From positions 868,001 to 932,000 of the forward strand of contig NZ_CP032514.1 of the NCBI RefSeq assembly GCF_003606385.1: a stretch of 64,000 bases of DNA, given 5' to 3'. The DNA is from Actinomyces lilanjuaniae. GTDB lineage: Bacteria; Actinomycetota; Actinomycetes; Actinomycetales; Actinomycetaceae. This document shows, piece by piece, positions 45,084-54,459 of this stretch (position 1 is its first letter; each line of letters starts with the position of its first letter). The notes beneath the pieces are model-generated. The model had not been told where the DNA came from, made no database searches, and saw nothing but the letters and a program-made list of their open reading frames with translations. The position numbers and the translations under genes were made by a program.

Positions 45084-47007
45084 ATGAGCCTCACCGTCCC
45101 GCCCCTGGTCGTCTCCGCCCGGCACGTCGGCACCGAGAAGGACTGGTGGCGCCGCGCCGTCGTCTACCAGGTCTACCCGCGCTCCTTCCAGGACACCAAC
45201 GGCGACGGGTACGGCGACATCCCGGGCATCACCTCCCGCCTGGACTACCTGGACACCCTGGGCGTGGACGTGGTCTGGCTCAGCCCCGTCTACCGCTCCC
45301 CGCAGGACGACAACGGCTACGACATCTCCGACTACCGCGACATCGACCCCCTGTTCGGGACCCTGGAGGACCTGGACACCCTCATCGCGGGCCTCCACCA
45401 GCGGGGCATGCGCCTGGTCATGGACCTGGTGGTCAACCACACCAGCGACGAGCACGAGTGGTTCCGCGACAGCCGGTCCTCACTTGCCTCGGCCCGGCGC
45501 GACTGGTACATCTGGCGGTCTGCCCGCCAGGTGGAGGGGCTGGAGCCGGGGCAGCCCGGTACCGAGCCCACCAACTGGGGCTCGGCCTTCTCCGGGTCCG
45601 CCTGGGCCTGGGACGAGGCCAGCGGTGAGTTCTACCTCCACCTGTTCTCCCCGAAGCAGCCTGACCTCAACTGGGAGAACCCGCAGGTCCGCCGGGCTGT
45701 CTACGACATGGTGACCTGGTGGCTGGACCGGGGCGTGGACGGCTTCCGCATGGACGTCATCAACCTGGTCTCCAAGACCTACCCGCTGGCCGACGCCCCT
45801 CGGGGTGAGGGGCAGCTCTACGGCTCGGGCTGGCTGCTGCGGCCAACGGTCCGCGTATCCACGAGTTCCTGGCGGAGATGAGCCGGGAGGTCTTTGCCCC
45901 CAGGCCGGGACACGTCATCACGGTGGGGGAGATGCCTGGGTGGACCGTGAGCAGGCGCGGCTCTACACCGGGCCCGGGCGTGGTGAGCTGGACATGGTCT
46001 TCCAGTTCGAGCACATGGGCCTGGCCGAGGGAAGCGGCGGCAAGTTCGACCCGGTACCGGTGGACCTGGTGGCTCTCAGGCGCAACCTGGCCTCTTGGCA
46101 GGAGGGGCTGGCTCCGCAGGCCGTGGCAGAAGGTGGCGGTGCCGGGACGGCAGCGGGCGCTGCCCCCGCATCGGGGCACCTGGTAGAGACCGGCTGGAAC
46201 TCCCTGTACTGGGACAACCACGACCAGCCGCGCGCCGTCTCCCGGTTCGGTGACGACGACCCGGCCTGGCGAGAGCTGTCCGCCAAGACCCTGGCCAGCA
46301 TCCTCCACGCTCACCGGGGCACGCCCTACGTCTACCAGGGCGAGGAGCTGGGAATGGTCAACACCGTCCTGGAGCGGATTGAGGACTACCGGGACCTGGA
46401 GTCGGTCAACTACTTCCACGAGCGGGTTGGCGTGGGGGAGGACCCGGCCGCGCTGCTGTTGGCGATGCGTGTCAGCTCGCGGGACAACGCCCGCACCCCG
46501 GTGCAGTGGTCCGACGCCGAACACGCCGGGTTCACCACCGGCCTGCCGTGGATGCCGGTGACTCCGGGGTACCGGGAGGTCAACGCCGCCGCCCAGGTCG
46601 GGGTGGCGGGGTCGGTCTTCGAGCACTACCGGGCACTCATCGCCCTGCGTCACGACGACGAGGTACTGGCCCTGGGGACCTTCCGCCTGCTGGCTGCCGA
46701 CCACCCCACCGCCTGGGTGGTGCTGCGCGAGCTGGAGACGCGGACCGGGCGTGAGCAGCTCTTGCTCATCGCCCAGTGCGCGCGTGAGGAGCTGGTGCTT
46801 GGCTCGGGTGAGGAGGAGCCGGGCGACGGCGGGACGGGCGGCCTGTGGGAGGCGCTGGCCGCCGAGGGCCTGGACGCGGGGGAGTGGTCGGGTGCCCGGC
46901 GGCTGCTGCAGGCCGCGGATCCGGCTGTCCAGCCCTCGTCCGGCCACGTGGGGGCGCCGCCCTGCCTGGGCGGCTGGGACTCGGTGCTGCTGCGGCGGTG
47001 GGTCTGA
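45084..47007 (+). pseudogene. GH13 oligo-1,6-glucosidase/alpha-glucosidase, with two frameshifts
   Basis: Alpha-amylase-family glucosidase of the trehalulose/isomaltase group. ATG 45084 (AGAAGGA upstream) begins a normal barrel: VVYQVYPRSFQDTNGDGYGDI, DLVVNHTSDEH, nucleophile in GVDGFRMDVINL. The frame is lost at 45837-45842, one base short. A second frame holds the acid/base Glu (ITVGEMPG) until 45938-45940, where a GGG run is one base short. The third frame contains the NHDQPR aspartate and the C-terminal domain to 47007. All catalytic residues exist, so repair of two single bases gives a complete enzyme of about 640 residues. Confidence 0.85.
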
Positions 47008-47483
47008 GGGGAGTCAGGCGCTGATCGCCGGGGCGCGACTGTACGAGGGCTTCGCAAAACACCACTGTGCTTATGGTCTTGTGAGGGCTTGATATAGCCA
47101 ATGCTGACAGGCGAAAAAGGGGACAGGATTCCTTGAAGGCGTTGTAGGCTCGTGAGAGGAGTTGTTCAGGAATTCCCCGCGTAGAAGAGCAGGGTTATTC
47201 CACGACCTGTCATGGTACTCTGTCAGCCAGAATCAGGATCACGTCAGCGCAGGCCAGTCAAGGTGACGGCTTTGTAAGCAGAGGACGATTCCCGTTGGTG
47301 GGGTGGAGCTACAACCGCCGGGTACGGCGAGGACGACAGCCGCAGATTGTTCATCAGCCCCCGACATGAGGTACTCCTGCTGCGCCATGGTAGTGCTGGA
47401 GTACATGGACTCGCCACAAGGATTTTCTTGGAATTGTCCGCATGTTGTCGAACGCCGAAGACGGTGAGCAGATGTGCCGGTTC
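47008..47483. other. Low-GC gap marking the left edge of an island
   Basis: From about 47040 the base composition drops clearly, and no reading frame here has a recognisable product. GAGGGCTTCGCAAAACA at about 47046-47062 resembles ends seen in some insertion sequences, but no matching transposase or partner repeat was found. A plus-strand frame at 47347-47679 is largely antisense to the ArsR-type gene and is not supported. Confidence 0.4.
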
Positions 47484-47855
47484 TCAGTTAGTTATTTGGG
47501 CATCAGGTTCCGAGACATCGACAGACTCCCGCCACGTGCCCTCACCAGGGGGGAGTCCCACTGAGAGCAGGAGACCTGGGAAAAGGGTCTCTATCACGCC
47601 GTCACGGCGGGTGACGCGGCGATGTTTTCCGACAACCTCGGTGTGCATAAGGCCAGACTCTCGAAGAACCCTGAAGTGATAGGACATCGTTGACTTAGCT
47701 ACGTCATACATGTTACTCAGGTCACCGCAGAACTGCGGCCCATCGGAAGCGATCCGCTGGAGGATATCCCGCCGAATCGGGTCTGACAGCGCGCCGAGCA
47801 CCCGATCAAGCTCGATGTCACCCACGGTAGGGTGATGCAGCCGCTCTCTGCCCAC
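47484..47855 (-). CDS. ArsR-type winged-helix regulator
   Basis: About 123 residues. The segment LGALSDPIRRDILQRI, then CGDLSNMYDVAKSTMSYHFRVLRESGLMHTEVVGKHRRVTRRDG is a typical ArsR-like helix-turn-helix with wing. No cysteine metal site like ELCVCDL is present; the single Cys lies in PQFCGDL. GTG start with AAGGGACGG nearby. Third-position composition is less GC-biased than in core genes. It follows the biosynthetic operon on the same strand and is its likely regulator. Confidence 0.82.
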   Translation of the reverse strand: MGRERLHHPTVGDIELDRVLGALSDPIRRDILQRIASDGPQFCGDLSNMYDVAKSTMSYHFRVLRESGLMHTEVVGKHRRVTRRDGVIETLFPGLLLSVGLPPGEGTWRESVDVSEPDAQITN

Positions 47856-48479
47856 GACCCGTCCCTTCTGGTCTCTCGCTCGTACAACTGCAGACCCATC
47901 TTACCGGACTCTTGACGCCGTAGCACCTTTTGTGTGCGTAGTTTCCGGCGGGTATGCCGGGGAAGGCGCATGGCAGCCTCGCGTAAAAATAGGATCCGCG
48001 AGGCATACCGTGGTCTGCATGGGTACCACCGACCTACGTGAACCTCTCGTGGTGAATTAGTCAACTGATCGGTACGATGCCACGGGACGGCGGTAGCGCT
48101 TGCTACCCGACTGCCAAACTGGGCGCATACCTGCCTCCCTGTTCCTGGGAGGCATCGCAATCTGCTTGACCGGCGGAACGTTGTGCGTCTTGAACTCGGT
48201 AATTTGGCATATGTAGGGTTTGCTGCCTGGTACATCGGAGACCTGTTCTTGATGCATAGAACAGGAGGATTGCCCAGGATGGGAGGTAATGACGTGGTGC
48301 CACCTGTAGCTGCACCCAAAAGACCTACCGCAGGCTGTAAGAGTACCGGGAAAATAAGTGCCAGCAATAACAGGTGCTAAGGCCATAGTTCTACGCAATT
48401 ACAAAGACGTATACTTCAATGAGAAAAGGCGGCGGTGAATGTTGCGTGATGCACATATGGTTTGGACTACTCACCATAG
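47856..48479. other. Gap within the island; one doubtful small reading frame
   Basis: No recognisable gene. A minus-strand frame (48398 to 48057) could encode 108-113 residues starting MALAPVIAGTYFPG, with four cysteines in its first half and a basic C-terminus. It lacks a ribosome binding site and a family match, though TATACG lies just upstream. It is recorded only as a candidate small protein or peptide gene of the cluster. Otherwise nothing is seen. Confidence 0.3.
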
Positions 48480-49679
48480 TTACTGAATAGACCTAGCGTC
48501 CGTTCTAAATGCACCGCCGAGAGCGTAGACGCCAAGGGAGGCGGTGTAGGCGACAACGGTAAATACAGCGACACCGCTGTACCCGGAAAACTGTGTCAGC
48601 AGGTGTCCGCCGACGGCACCTCCGATGGTCGTTCCCGCATACATGGCTGCGTTTGCTAAAGAAGACACGGTGCCTCGAGCGAGGTCCGTATGGCTTTGGA
48701 GTTCGCTCATGAGCACAGGGAAGAGAAAACCGCCGACGAGCATGCCCAGCGCGAGAACAGCGATTGCGATCCACATGGTGTGGACGAAGGCAGTCAGGAG
48801 ATAAATTGCTCCAAGAGCGATGATTCCAAGCAACAGCGACCGCTGCTGTCCAAGGTGTGAGACCAGGCGCGAGCCGGTTAGTGACCCGATAGCATTACCG
48901 AGCCCGATAACGATCATGGCAGCACCGATCATGGTTTGAGTGGCCCCGAAGTCCCTAGAAAACCAGGAGCCTATGAAAGAGAGCGCGGCAAAATTTCCGG
49001 TTTGGAACAACAGGTAGGCCGAGAGTGAGAGCATAAGCGGTCGAGAACGGACAACATACGCATATGGAGTGAATAAGCCTCCCTTCGTTGCACTGGCCGG
49101 TCGCACATTCGGGAACCTTGTATAGAGAAGGATCCAGAGCAAGGCGCCTGCAGTAGCAATAGCGAAGAAGGAAACTCTCCATCCGAGCGAGGACAGGAAG
49201 GACGCGATAGGAATTCCAGCCACCTGAGCAATAGCAAGGCCCGCTGTTGCGTACCCCATCGTCTTCACTATTGAAGAGGGGACTACCAGCACCGGAATCG
49301 ACGCCCAAATCTGTGGAGTTACAAAAGCGGCTGCAATACCTGTGAGAAGGCGTGCGGTGAAGAGTGACCAGAAGTCCCAAGCACCTCCGCAGGCTGCAGT
49401 GAGTAACGTGAATCCAATCAATCCGGACAAAAGCACTTTTCTCCGGTCTAGTCTGTCTGATACCGGTCCTGCTATGAGCGCGAACAGTGCGTATCCGAGA
49501 GCGTACGCCGAGACGAGCCATCCTGATTGCGACACGGTTACGCTAAACTCTCGCTGCAGAAGCGGTAGCAGAGGCGCAGTAAGGAAGGTGTCCGTGCCAA
49601 TGACAAAAAGAGTGGCGAAAGAAATGAGGCGTACTGTCGGTTCAGACGCCGTTCTTGGGGAGATATTTTCCGTAGTCAT
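48480..49679 (-). CDS. MFS transporter (DHA1 family exporter)
   Basis: Twelve-helix exporter, 399 residues. It starts VRLISFATLFVIGTDTFLTAPLLPLL, with motif A AGPVSDRLDRRKVLLSG between helices 2 and 3, and the AraJ/Bcr-type motif GIPIASFLSSLGWRVSFF in helix 5-6. Codon use is visibly A/T-richer than in core genes. Last gene of the minus-strand operon 54466-48480, 40 bases after the chorismate-lyase-like gene. Probably exports the cluster product. Confidence 0.88.
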   Translation of the reverse strand: MTTENISPRTASEPTVRLISFATLFVIGTDTFLTAPLLPLLQREFSVTVSQSGWLVSAYALGYALFALIAGPVSDRLDRRKVLLSGLIGFTLLTAACGGAWDFWSLFTARLLTGIAAAFVTPQIWASIPVLVVPSSIVKTMGYATAGLAIAQVAGIPIASFLSSLGWRVSFFAIATAGALLWILLYTRFPNVRPASATKGGLFTPYAYVVRSRPLMLSLSAYLLFQTGNFAALSFIGSWFSRDFGATQTMIGAAMIVIGLGNAIGSLTGSRLVSHLGQQRSLLLGIIALGAIYLLTAFVHTMWIAIAVLALGMLVGGFLFPVLMSELQSHTDLARGTVSSLANAAMYAGTTIGGAVGGHLLTQFSGYSGVAVFTVVAYTASLGVYALGGAFRTDARSIQ

Positions 49680-49719
49680 TGTTACTCTCTAGTCCCACTG
49701 AAAAATCTGTGATGTATGA

Positions 49720-50214
49720 CTATACATTTGAGGAGTCGGCAGGGATATTGTTGATGGGTGCCACAAGAGGGGAGAACAGTTCCCTTATGTAGATTAGGCT
49801 GGAACTTATGGCGGTTGCGACAACATATTCCTTGAACGCCTGGTGATACTGTTCATCAACTCCGGCGGCGAGGATCTCACGATGTTGCGGCGTGTGTGCA
49901 CCACGTAGTTGCAGGCCTAGCGGTAGCGGACTATCCGAACTCCATACCGCAGCGTCCGGCGGATACAACACGATGTTGGTCGATAGGACGCGGTTTCCCG
50001 ATAACAGTTGGGAGCGACGGAGCCTCACCACTTTGTGTGAGCCAAGATGAATCCTCTCAGTAGCGAACTCCTCGGGTTCGAGAACCCGATCTCCGTTGAC
50101 AACAAGTCGGACCTCAGTCCCGGTGATAGCTTGTAAACACCGGGTTGTTGACCCATCGTTTGTGAGCAGAACCCTAGTTACTACTGGTAATGTACTTAGG
50201 TCGATGGTAGTCAT
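49720..50214 (-). CDS. Chorismate-lyase-like (UbiC/DUF98 fold) protein
   Basis: 164 residues. The N-terminal VVTRVLLTNDGSTTRCLQAITGTEVRLVV resembles the start of DUF98 chorismate pyruvate-lyases such as mycobacterial Rv2949c (RILIAANGTLTRVL). The centre VVRLRRSQLLSGNRVLSTNIVLYP resembles their RYRVISGGQPIMVVTEHF. If active it would turn chorismate into 4-hydroxybenzoate. The UTRA effector fold is a structural relative, but there is no DNA-binding domain. ATG overlaps the glycosyltransferase stop (ATGA). Recognition is from remembered family patterns; moderate. Confidence 0.5.
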   Translation of the reverse strand: MTTIDLSTLPVVTRVLLTNDGSTTRCLQAITGTEVRLVVNGDRVLEPEEFATERIHLGSHKVVRLRRSQLLSGNRVLSTNIVLYPPDAAVWSSDSPLPLGLQLRGAHTPQHREILAAGVDEQYHQAFKEYVVATAISSSLIYIRELFSPLVAPINNIPADSSNV

Positions 50215-51437
50215 GGTGTAACCTGAGAAATCATCTTAGCGGCGGTTAAGGTTGCACGACCGCCCGAAGGTGTGAGCGTAGCAAAAGCTTTTGCACAACG
50301 GTCTGCCAGTTGACCCGTTACAGCATCTTTCAGCAGACTATGAAGAGCGTCAGGACTAGGCTCGACTAACGTAGGGAAGCCCAGCGCTTCAAGACGGCGT
50401 AACGATTCGATCTCATGATATTCTCCCCGTCCACCAAGAACAAATATTGTCGGAACTCTGAGCGCGGCGACTTCCGTCACGGTGATCCACCCTGGTTGTG
50501 CGATCAAGGCAGTGGCGCAAGTGAGTAATGGCATCCAGTCTGGGATGTAGTTAAGGGTGTGTACACCCTCCTCTGCGGGGGGAGTAGTTCCACGGCCAAT
50601 AAGAATCATTTCGGCATCAGAATGGCTCTTACGAAGATGTGCGAATGCATGCAGGTATGTCCGAATAGCTTTCTGTTTGTTCTCTATGAACATTGACATA
50701 CCGCCGACAGACGCCACAAGAAGCGGGCCGGTACTGAGACCTAGTTCATGGCGAAGTTGCTCTTGATTCACGTTCTTAGGTGCTGGTCTAGTCATAGGCC
50801 CAACGAAATGCACATTCGGCTCATTCAGTTGTGAGTATAAAGCAGTGCCGACATCGAGATCAGGTAATGGGGGTTTATCTGTCAGAACGAGTGAAGAATT
50901 TCTTATAATCCAATCGAATATGATGCTCAGAGTTGGTCTTGCGCGACTGATCTCTGTGTCGTTGACGATGAAACCTGCCTCACGAAAGTCGTCATTGCTG
51001 ATTTGAGCGAGAGAGAAGTCATACCGCTCAGTTATCAGCACATGCCGATATTGTCCTATAACAGACGCCACGCTGGCCGTAAGGTTGTAGTCGGAGACAA
51101 CTATAGCCGGATTAATTTCCTTGAAGTAGGCTAAATAATCAATTATCTTTGACCCGTTAAGGAATGTTGGCGCAAGGTATCCGCTAATATAGTGTTCTTG
51201 ATCCAGGATTTTATCTAGGTGACTGCTATGAGCATGGCTTATCACGTCGTTCTCGGTCGAAATTACTTTTACACCTGCGCTTTCAAACAGGGGCGCGAAA
51301 ACGTCCTGCATCGACCCAAGAAGTACGACTATCTCTCTTTCCGGGCACACGGAGCGAAGCTCGCTAGCCAATGCAAGTGCCCGCATATTGTGTCCACTTC
51401 CAGTGGCATTTGGAACCATCAGAATGGGTTTTGACAT
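50211..51437 (-). CDS. GT-B fold glycosyltransferase (GT1/GT28, MurG-like)
   Basis: Transfers a sugar from an NDP-sugar to a small acceptor. The N-terminal domain begins ILMVPNATGSGHNMRALALASELR, the acceptor-side glycine loop. The C-terminal domain has SVGGMSMFIENKQ, then YIPDWMPLLTCATALIAQPGWITVTEVAALRVPTIFV, the donor-binding region as in MurG/UGTs. 408 residues. AAGGAAAAG precedes ATG 51437, just beyond the acyltransferase stop. In context it may glycosylate an aromatic or prenyl-like product. Acceptor and sugar unknown. Confidence 0.85.
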   Translation of the reverse strand: MSKPILMVPNATGSGHNMRALALASELRSVCPEREIVVLLGSMQDVFAPLFESAGVKVISTENDVISHAHSSHLDKILDQEHYISGYLAPTFLNGSKIIDYLAYFKEINPAIVVSDYNLTASVASVIGQYRHVLITERYDFSLAQISNDDFREAGFIVNDTEISRARPTLSIIFDWIIRNSSLVLTDKPPLPDLDVGTALYSQLNEPNVHFVGPMTRPAPKNVNQEQLRHELGLSTGPLLVASVGGMSMFIENKQKAIRTYLHAFAHLRKSHSDAEMILIGRGTTPPAEEGVHTLNYIPDWMPLLTCATALIAQPGWITVTEVAALRVPTIFVLGGRGEYHEIESLRRLEALGFPTLVEPSPDALHSLLKDAVTGQLADRCAKAFATLTPSGGRATLTAAKMISQVTP

Positions 51438-51447
51438 GAACTTTTCC

Positions 51448-52350
51448 TTATATGATCGAGTGTGATACATCGCCTGGGGCGACGTCGTGGACAACAATGT
51501 GGTCTGCTTGGACAAGAGCGTCGTCGCTGATATTCAGCGGTCCTACCAGTGTGGCGCCAGACTCGATAGTCACGCCCGTACCAATCCGCACTGGTGTCGT
51601 GATGCGCGGCAGGCTCAGAGCGCTGTAGTCGTGTCCAGAAGTCAGGATTGTTACTTCTGCTCCAATGGTGGAGTAGTTTCCGATATCTAATCCACCAGAT
51701 GCTTCGAGAATGCACTCACTACCGATTGTGACATCGGTTCCAATTCGGATGCCGCCGTGTGGAGTGTCTGCCGTGGGACGGCCCATTAGCACGCTGCCAG
51801 CTGCGACTCTGAGTCCAGCTCCACCGTTGATGTGCGCATCATTGAGTGCGCCTGCTTCAATTTTAGCATCCGGGGGCCAAGCGGCCTTGTATAAGTCGGT
51901 CCGACGAGACACGGTATCAATCGTTTTCCTAATACCTAGACTTGCAGTACTGTCATTAATTATTCTGGGTATATGTCGGGTTGCGGGTTTTCCGAGAGCA
52001 ATTGTTTGCGCTGGTATGTCGGCGGTCACATGGGCGCCAGCGCCGATGATGGCACCTTCGCTCACATGAACACCCGAATCAATGTGCGCGCTCGCGCCTA
52101 CCCATGCTCCTTCTCCGATAATCGCTCCCGCTCCGATCCGAGATCTGCTTGCGATCATGGCCGAATTATGGATAGTGGCTCCGTCTATCAGGCAGCGGTA
52201 TCCCACGAAGACGTTGTTGCCGAGGCGAGAGTTTGTGACCATGCTGAATGCCCGGACCCAAGTATAGTTTCCTAGAACTGATCCACTCAGACATGTGCCG
52301 GGCTCGGGCACTGCGTTCACCGCTATGGAGTACGTTTCCAGTGTGGTCAT
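51448..52350 (-). CDS. Double left-handed beta-helix (hexapeptide) acyltransferase
   Basis: About 300 residues with two runs of [LIV]-G-x4 hexapeptides. The first (about 20-110) reads NSRLGNNVFVGYRCLIDGATI and IGAGAIIGEGAWVGASAHI. The second (about 180-290) reads VTIGSECILEASGGLDIGNYSTIGAEVTI, followed by GHDYS, the catalytic-His position of NodL/LacA/Maa-type O-acetyltransferases. The ATG at 52350 overlaps the stop of the preceding gene (ATGA); ATG 52368 is an alternative. Likely O-acylates the cluster product. Confidence 0.82.
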   Translation of the reverse strand: MTTLETYSIAVNAVPEPGTCLSGSVLGNYTWVRAFSMVTNSRLGNNVFVGYRCLIDGATIHNSAMIASRSRIGAGAIIGEGAWVGASAHIDSGVHVSEGAIIGAGAHVTADIPAQTIALGKPATRHIPRIINDSTASLGIRKTIDTVSRRTDLYKAAWPPDAKIEAGALNDAHINGGAGLRVAAGSVLMGRPTADTPHGGIRIGTDVTIGSECILEASGGLDIGNYSTIGAEVTILTSGHDYSALSLPRITTPVRIGTGVTIESGATLVGPLNISDDALVQADHIVVHDVAPGDVSHSII

Positions 52351-54326
52351 GTTAGCATCAACGCCCATGTCCGATCTAGTGATTCGTTGAGCATGTGCAG
52401 CGCCTGCACCGCGATAAATCCCTCGTCTGTGGTTTCAGAGGTCCCGTTTGCGTGCCTACCGAACCCGCCGTCTGCTTCTTGGCGGCTCAGGATGTATCTT
52501 CGACAGCGGTCGACATCCGGCACGGGCATTCCGAGCACGTAAAGGCCGGCAATTGCGTGGTAGGAGCCTACGAAACTGACGGTTGCGTCTCTGCGGTACC
52601 GGAAACCGCCTCCAGGGTCCTGTAGAGAATTCAAGTATGTGATGGTCTGTGGGACGTGCTCGGGCTCTGCCCCGAGTGCGAGCAGGGAACCGATTGCCCG
52701 GAATGTTGCGAATGCATCCGATATCCTTCCCGGCCGCTGTCCATAGCCTCCATCATCATTGCGGCAACTGCGTAAAAAACCGGTTAACCTATAACTATCC
52801 TTTGGCTCGGCGTGGAGTGCAACTAAGGCTAAAACTGCTAGATTGGTATGCCAGATATCTTCTACTACTCCGGGGTAGTTACCGAAGCCGCCAGAATGTT
52901 GTTGGGCGGAACGCAGGAAGTGGGCAGTTTTGTCCACGGCCCCGAAATCGGCTCTCGCAATGAGACCAGAGAGCACGGCACAGTAGGTTGTGAATACCTC
53001 TGACGGGAGACCAGGGCGTTCGGCAAACCCGCCATCAGGGTTGCGGCAGGCGATAAGACATTGACTGATCCATTTTGCGTCGGGCAGAGGGCGGCCCAGT
53101 ACCGTGAGGTCTGAGAGTACGTGCAGCATTGAGAACGTCTGTGCGCTTGTATCTGCTCGGAACCCCAATGGTGCTGCGTACGGCGTCAGTCCGTACCCGG
53201 TGCCGCTTCGGGTCCTTTCGAGCCAGTTCAGATAGGCGTCTAGATTTAATCTCGGCGTTGGTGTCGTGCCTCTGGGTACTGGTGGGCGTCGTGCGTCGAA
53301 ATCTATCAGTTGGATCGATTGCCCTGGGGGTGGCTCGGCGGTGTGTTCCTTTGAGGCAGCGGTGCCCGCCCATAGCGCGCATATCTGCGTGTAGGCGTGC
53401 TTATTCTGAGTGGGTACGTAGGTGCTGTTGCCGACACTGTATCCGCTTACCGAGCGGGGTGGGACCATCACTAGCCTATCTAGCGGTACAGTCGGATCAG
53501 TCGGGGTGGAGAACCAACTTCCTTGGCCGTAGTTGACGCCGCCTGTGGGATCATGCAGGGATGATAGAGTTTCGCGAGCCGTTTCGCGCAGGATGTCTGC
53601 GCCATTGCTGGTAAACCCTTGAAGCGCCACCAAAAGCAGGGCCTGGTCAGAGGCAAGCACCGCTGGGAACGGTGAGAAGTCGCCACGAGCAAATGCGGCT
53701 TCCGACAGTACTGAGACGCGGTTATTGCGGTCGAGGCGACTCCATATTCCTGGGTGCCAGGCAGTAGGAATAACTGTGTTATGCAGCATCGTGACGATAA
53801 CTTCTGCGCGATGAAGCCATCTGTTACCTACTTCACTGTGACTCGCGAGAGAACGGCAAGCCATGAGTGCCCACGAGAGGTCATGCGTCGAGGCCCCTAA
53901 AGATTTTACTGGTGTTCCCGCAGCATCTACGCGGTCCCAGAACTGCACTCCATCCCAGAACATTTCAATCGCTTCGATTGGGATGTTGCTGCCAGCGCGG
54001 ACTGCCAGAAGTACACCTGCTGAGGCAGTAGCGAGTCGGCGTTCACTGATCAGGACTTCACCGGTCCGAGTAAAGTTCTCTGCCCATGCGACAGCTGCCA
54101 GTTTGTCCAGGATGCTCCTGGCTTTCCGGGTGTCGTTGTTCAGGGCTAGTGCACCTAAAGCCCATACTACGGTATCGAAGCCGTTCATTGCTTCTCCGAG
54201 AGGGTGGATGGCGCCGGTCACATCGAGTAGTGACGGGGGTGTCTCATCGTTGCTTGCGACAACAAAGCGTTCTAGTGCCCGCCGGGCCATATCCTGAAGA
54301 TCCGGCTTGCCCGTCTCTGCGGCCAC
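52347..54326 (-). CDS. Alpha/alpha-toroid protein with prenyltransferase/terpene-cyclase repeats
   Basis: About 659 residues from the GTG at 54326. The C-terminal half has five repeats of the PFTB/SQHop type: NPDGGFAERPG, HSGGFGNYPG, NDDGGYGQRPG, DPGGGFRYRR and EADGGFGRHANG. Each is followed by a helix pair such as EVFTTYCAVLSGLIA. The N-terminal half is also helical and may be a second toroid. No DxDD cyclase motif or prenyltransferase zinc site is seen. The coding frame continues upstream to about 54451. A better start, ATG 54466 with AGGAG, is one base out of frame across a run of eight C. First gene of the operon. Confidence 0.75.
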   Translation of the reverse strand: MAAETGKPDLQDMARRALERFVVASNDETPPSLLDVTGAIHPLGEAMNGFDTVVWALGALALNNDTRKARSILDKLAAVAWAENFTRTGEVLISERRLATASAGVLLAVRAGSNIPIEAIEMFWDGVQFWDRVDAAGTPVKSLGASTHDLSWALMACRSLASHSEVGNRWLHRAEVIVTMLHNTVIPTAWHPGIWSRLDRNNRVSVLSEAAFARGDFSPFPAVLASDQALLLVALQGFTSNGADILRETARETLSSLHDPTGGVNYGQGSWFSTPTDPTVPLDRLVMVPPRSVSGYSVGNSTYVPTQNKHAYTQICALWAGTAASKEHTAEPPPGQSIQLIDFDARRPPVPRGTTPTPRLNLDAYLNWLERTRSGTGYGLTPYAAPLGFRADTSAQTFSMLHVLSDLTVLGRPLPDAKWISQCLIACRNPDGGFAERPGLPSEVFTTYCAVLSGLIARADFGAVDKTAHFLRSAQQHSGGFGNYPGVVEDIWHTNLAVLALVALHAEPKDSYRLTGFLRSCRNDDGGYGQRPGRISDAFATFRAIGSLLALGAEPEHVPQTITYLNSLQDPGGGFRYRRDATVSFVGSYHAIAGLYVLGMPVPDVDRCRRYILSRQEADGGFGRHANGTSETTDEGFIAVQALHMLNESLDRTWALMLT

Positions 54327-54451
54327 GAAGGCAAGCAGACCCGCGTCAAGTAACCGCTGTTCAGCGGTTACGGCATTAGCGCCGTCTGCTGACTTCGCGG
54401 CGGTTAGGCAGGGTTCCTTGGCGCTGAACTTGCGCAGGAACCACTCGTCAA

Positions 54452-54459
54452 GGGGGGGG
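54452..54459 (-). repeat. Homopolymer of eight C at the 5' end of the toroid gene
   Basis: On the minus strand ATG (54466-54464) is preceded by TTAGGAGCAGC, a good ribosome binding site, and followed by CGC A and eight C. With nine C the frame reads MRTPPLDEWFLRKFS and runs on into the toroid protein. With eight it does not. This is the longest G/C homopolymer I noticed in the window, placed exactly where slipped-strand switching would act. Confidence 0.8.

Noticed and set aside
47717..48367. A 216-codon minus-strand frame over the ArsR gene and its upstream gap
   Set aside because: It overlaps the recognisable ArsR-type gene in another frame and has no domain or start signal.
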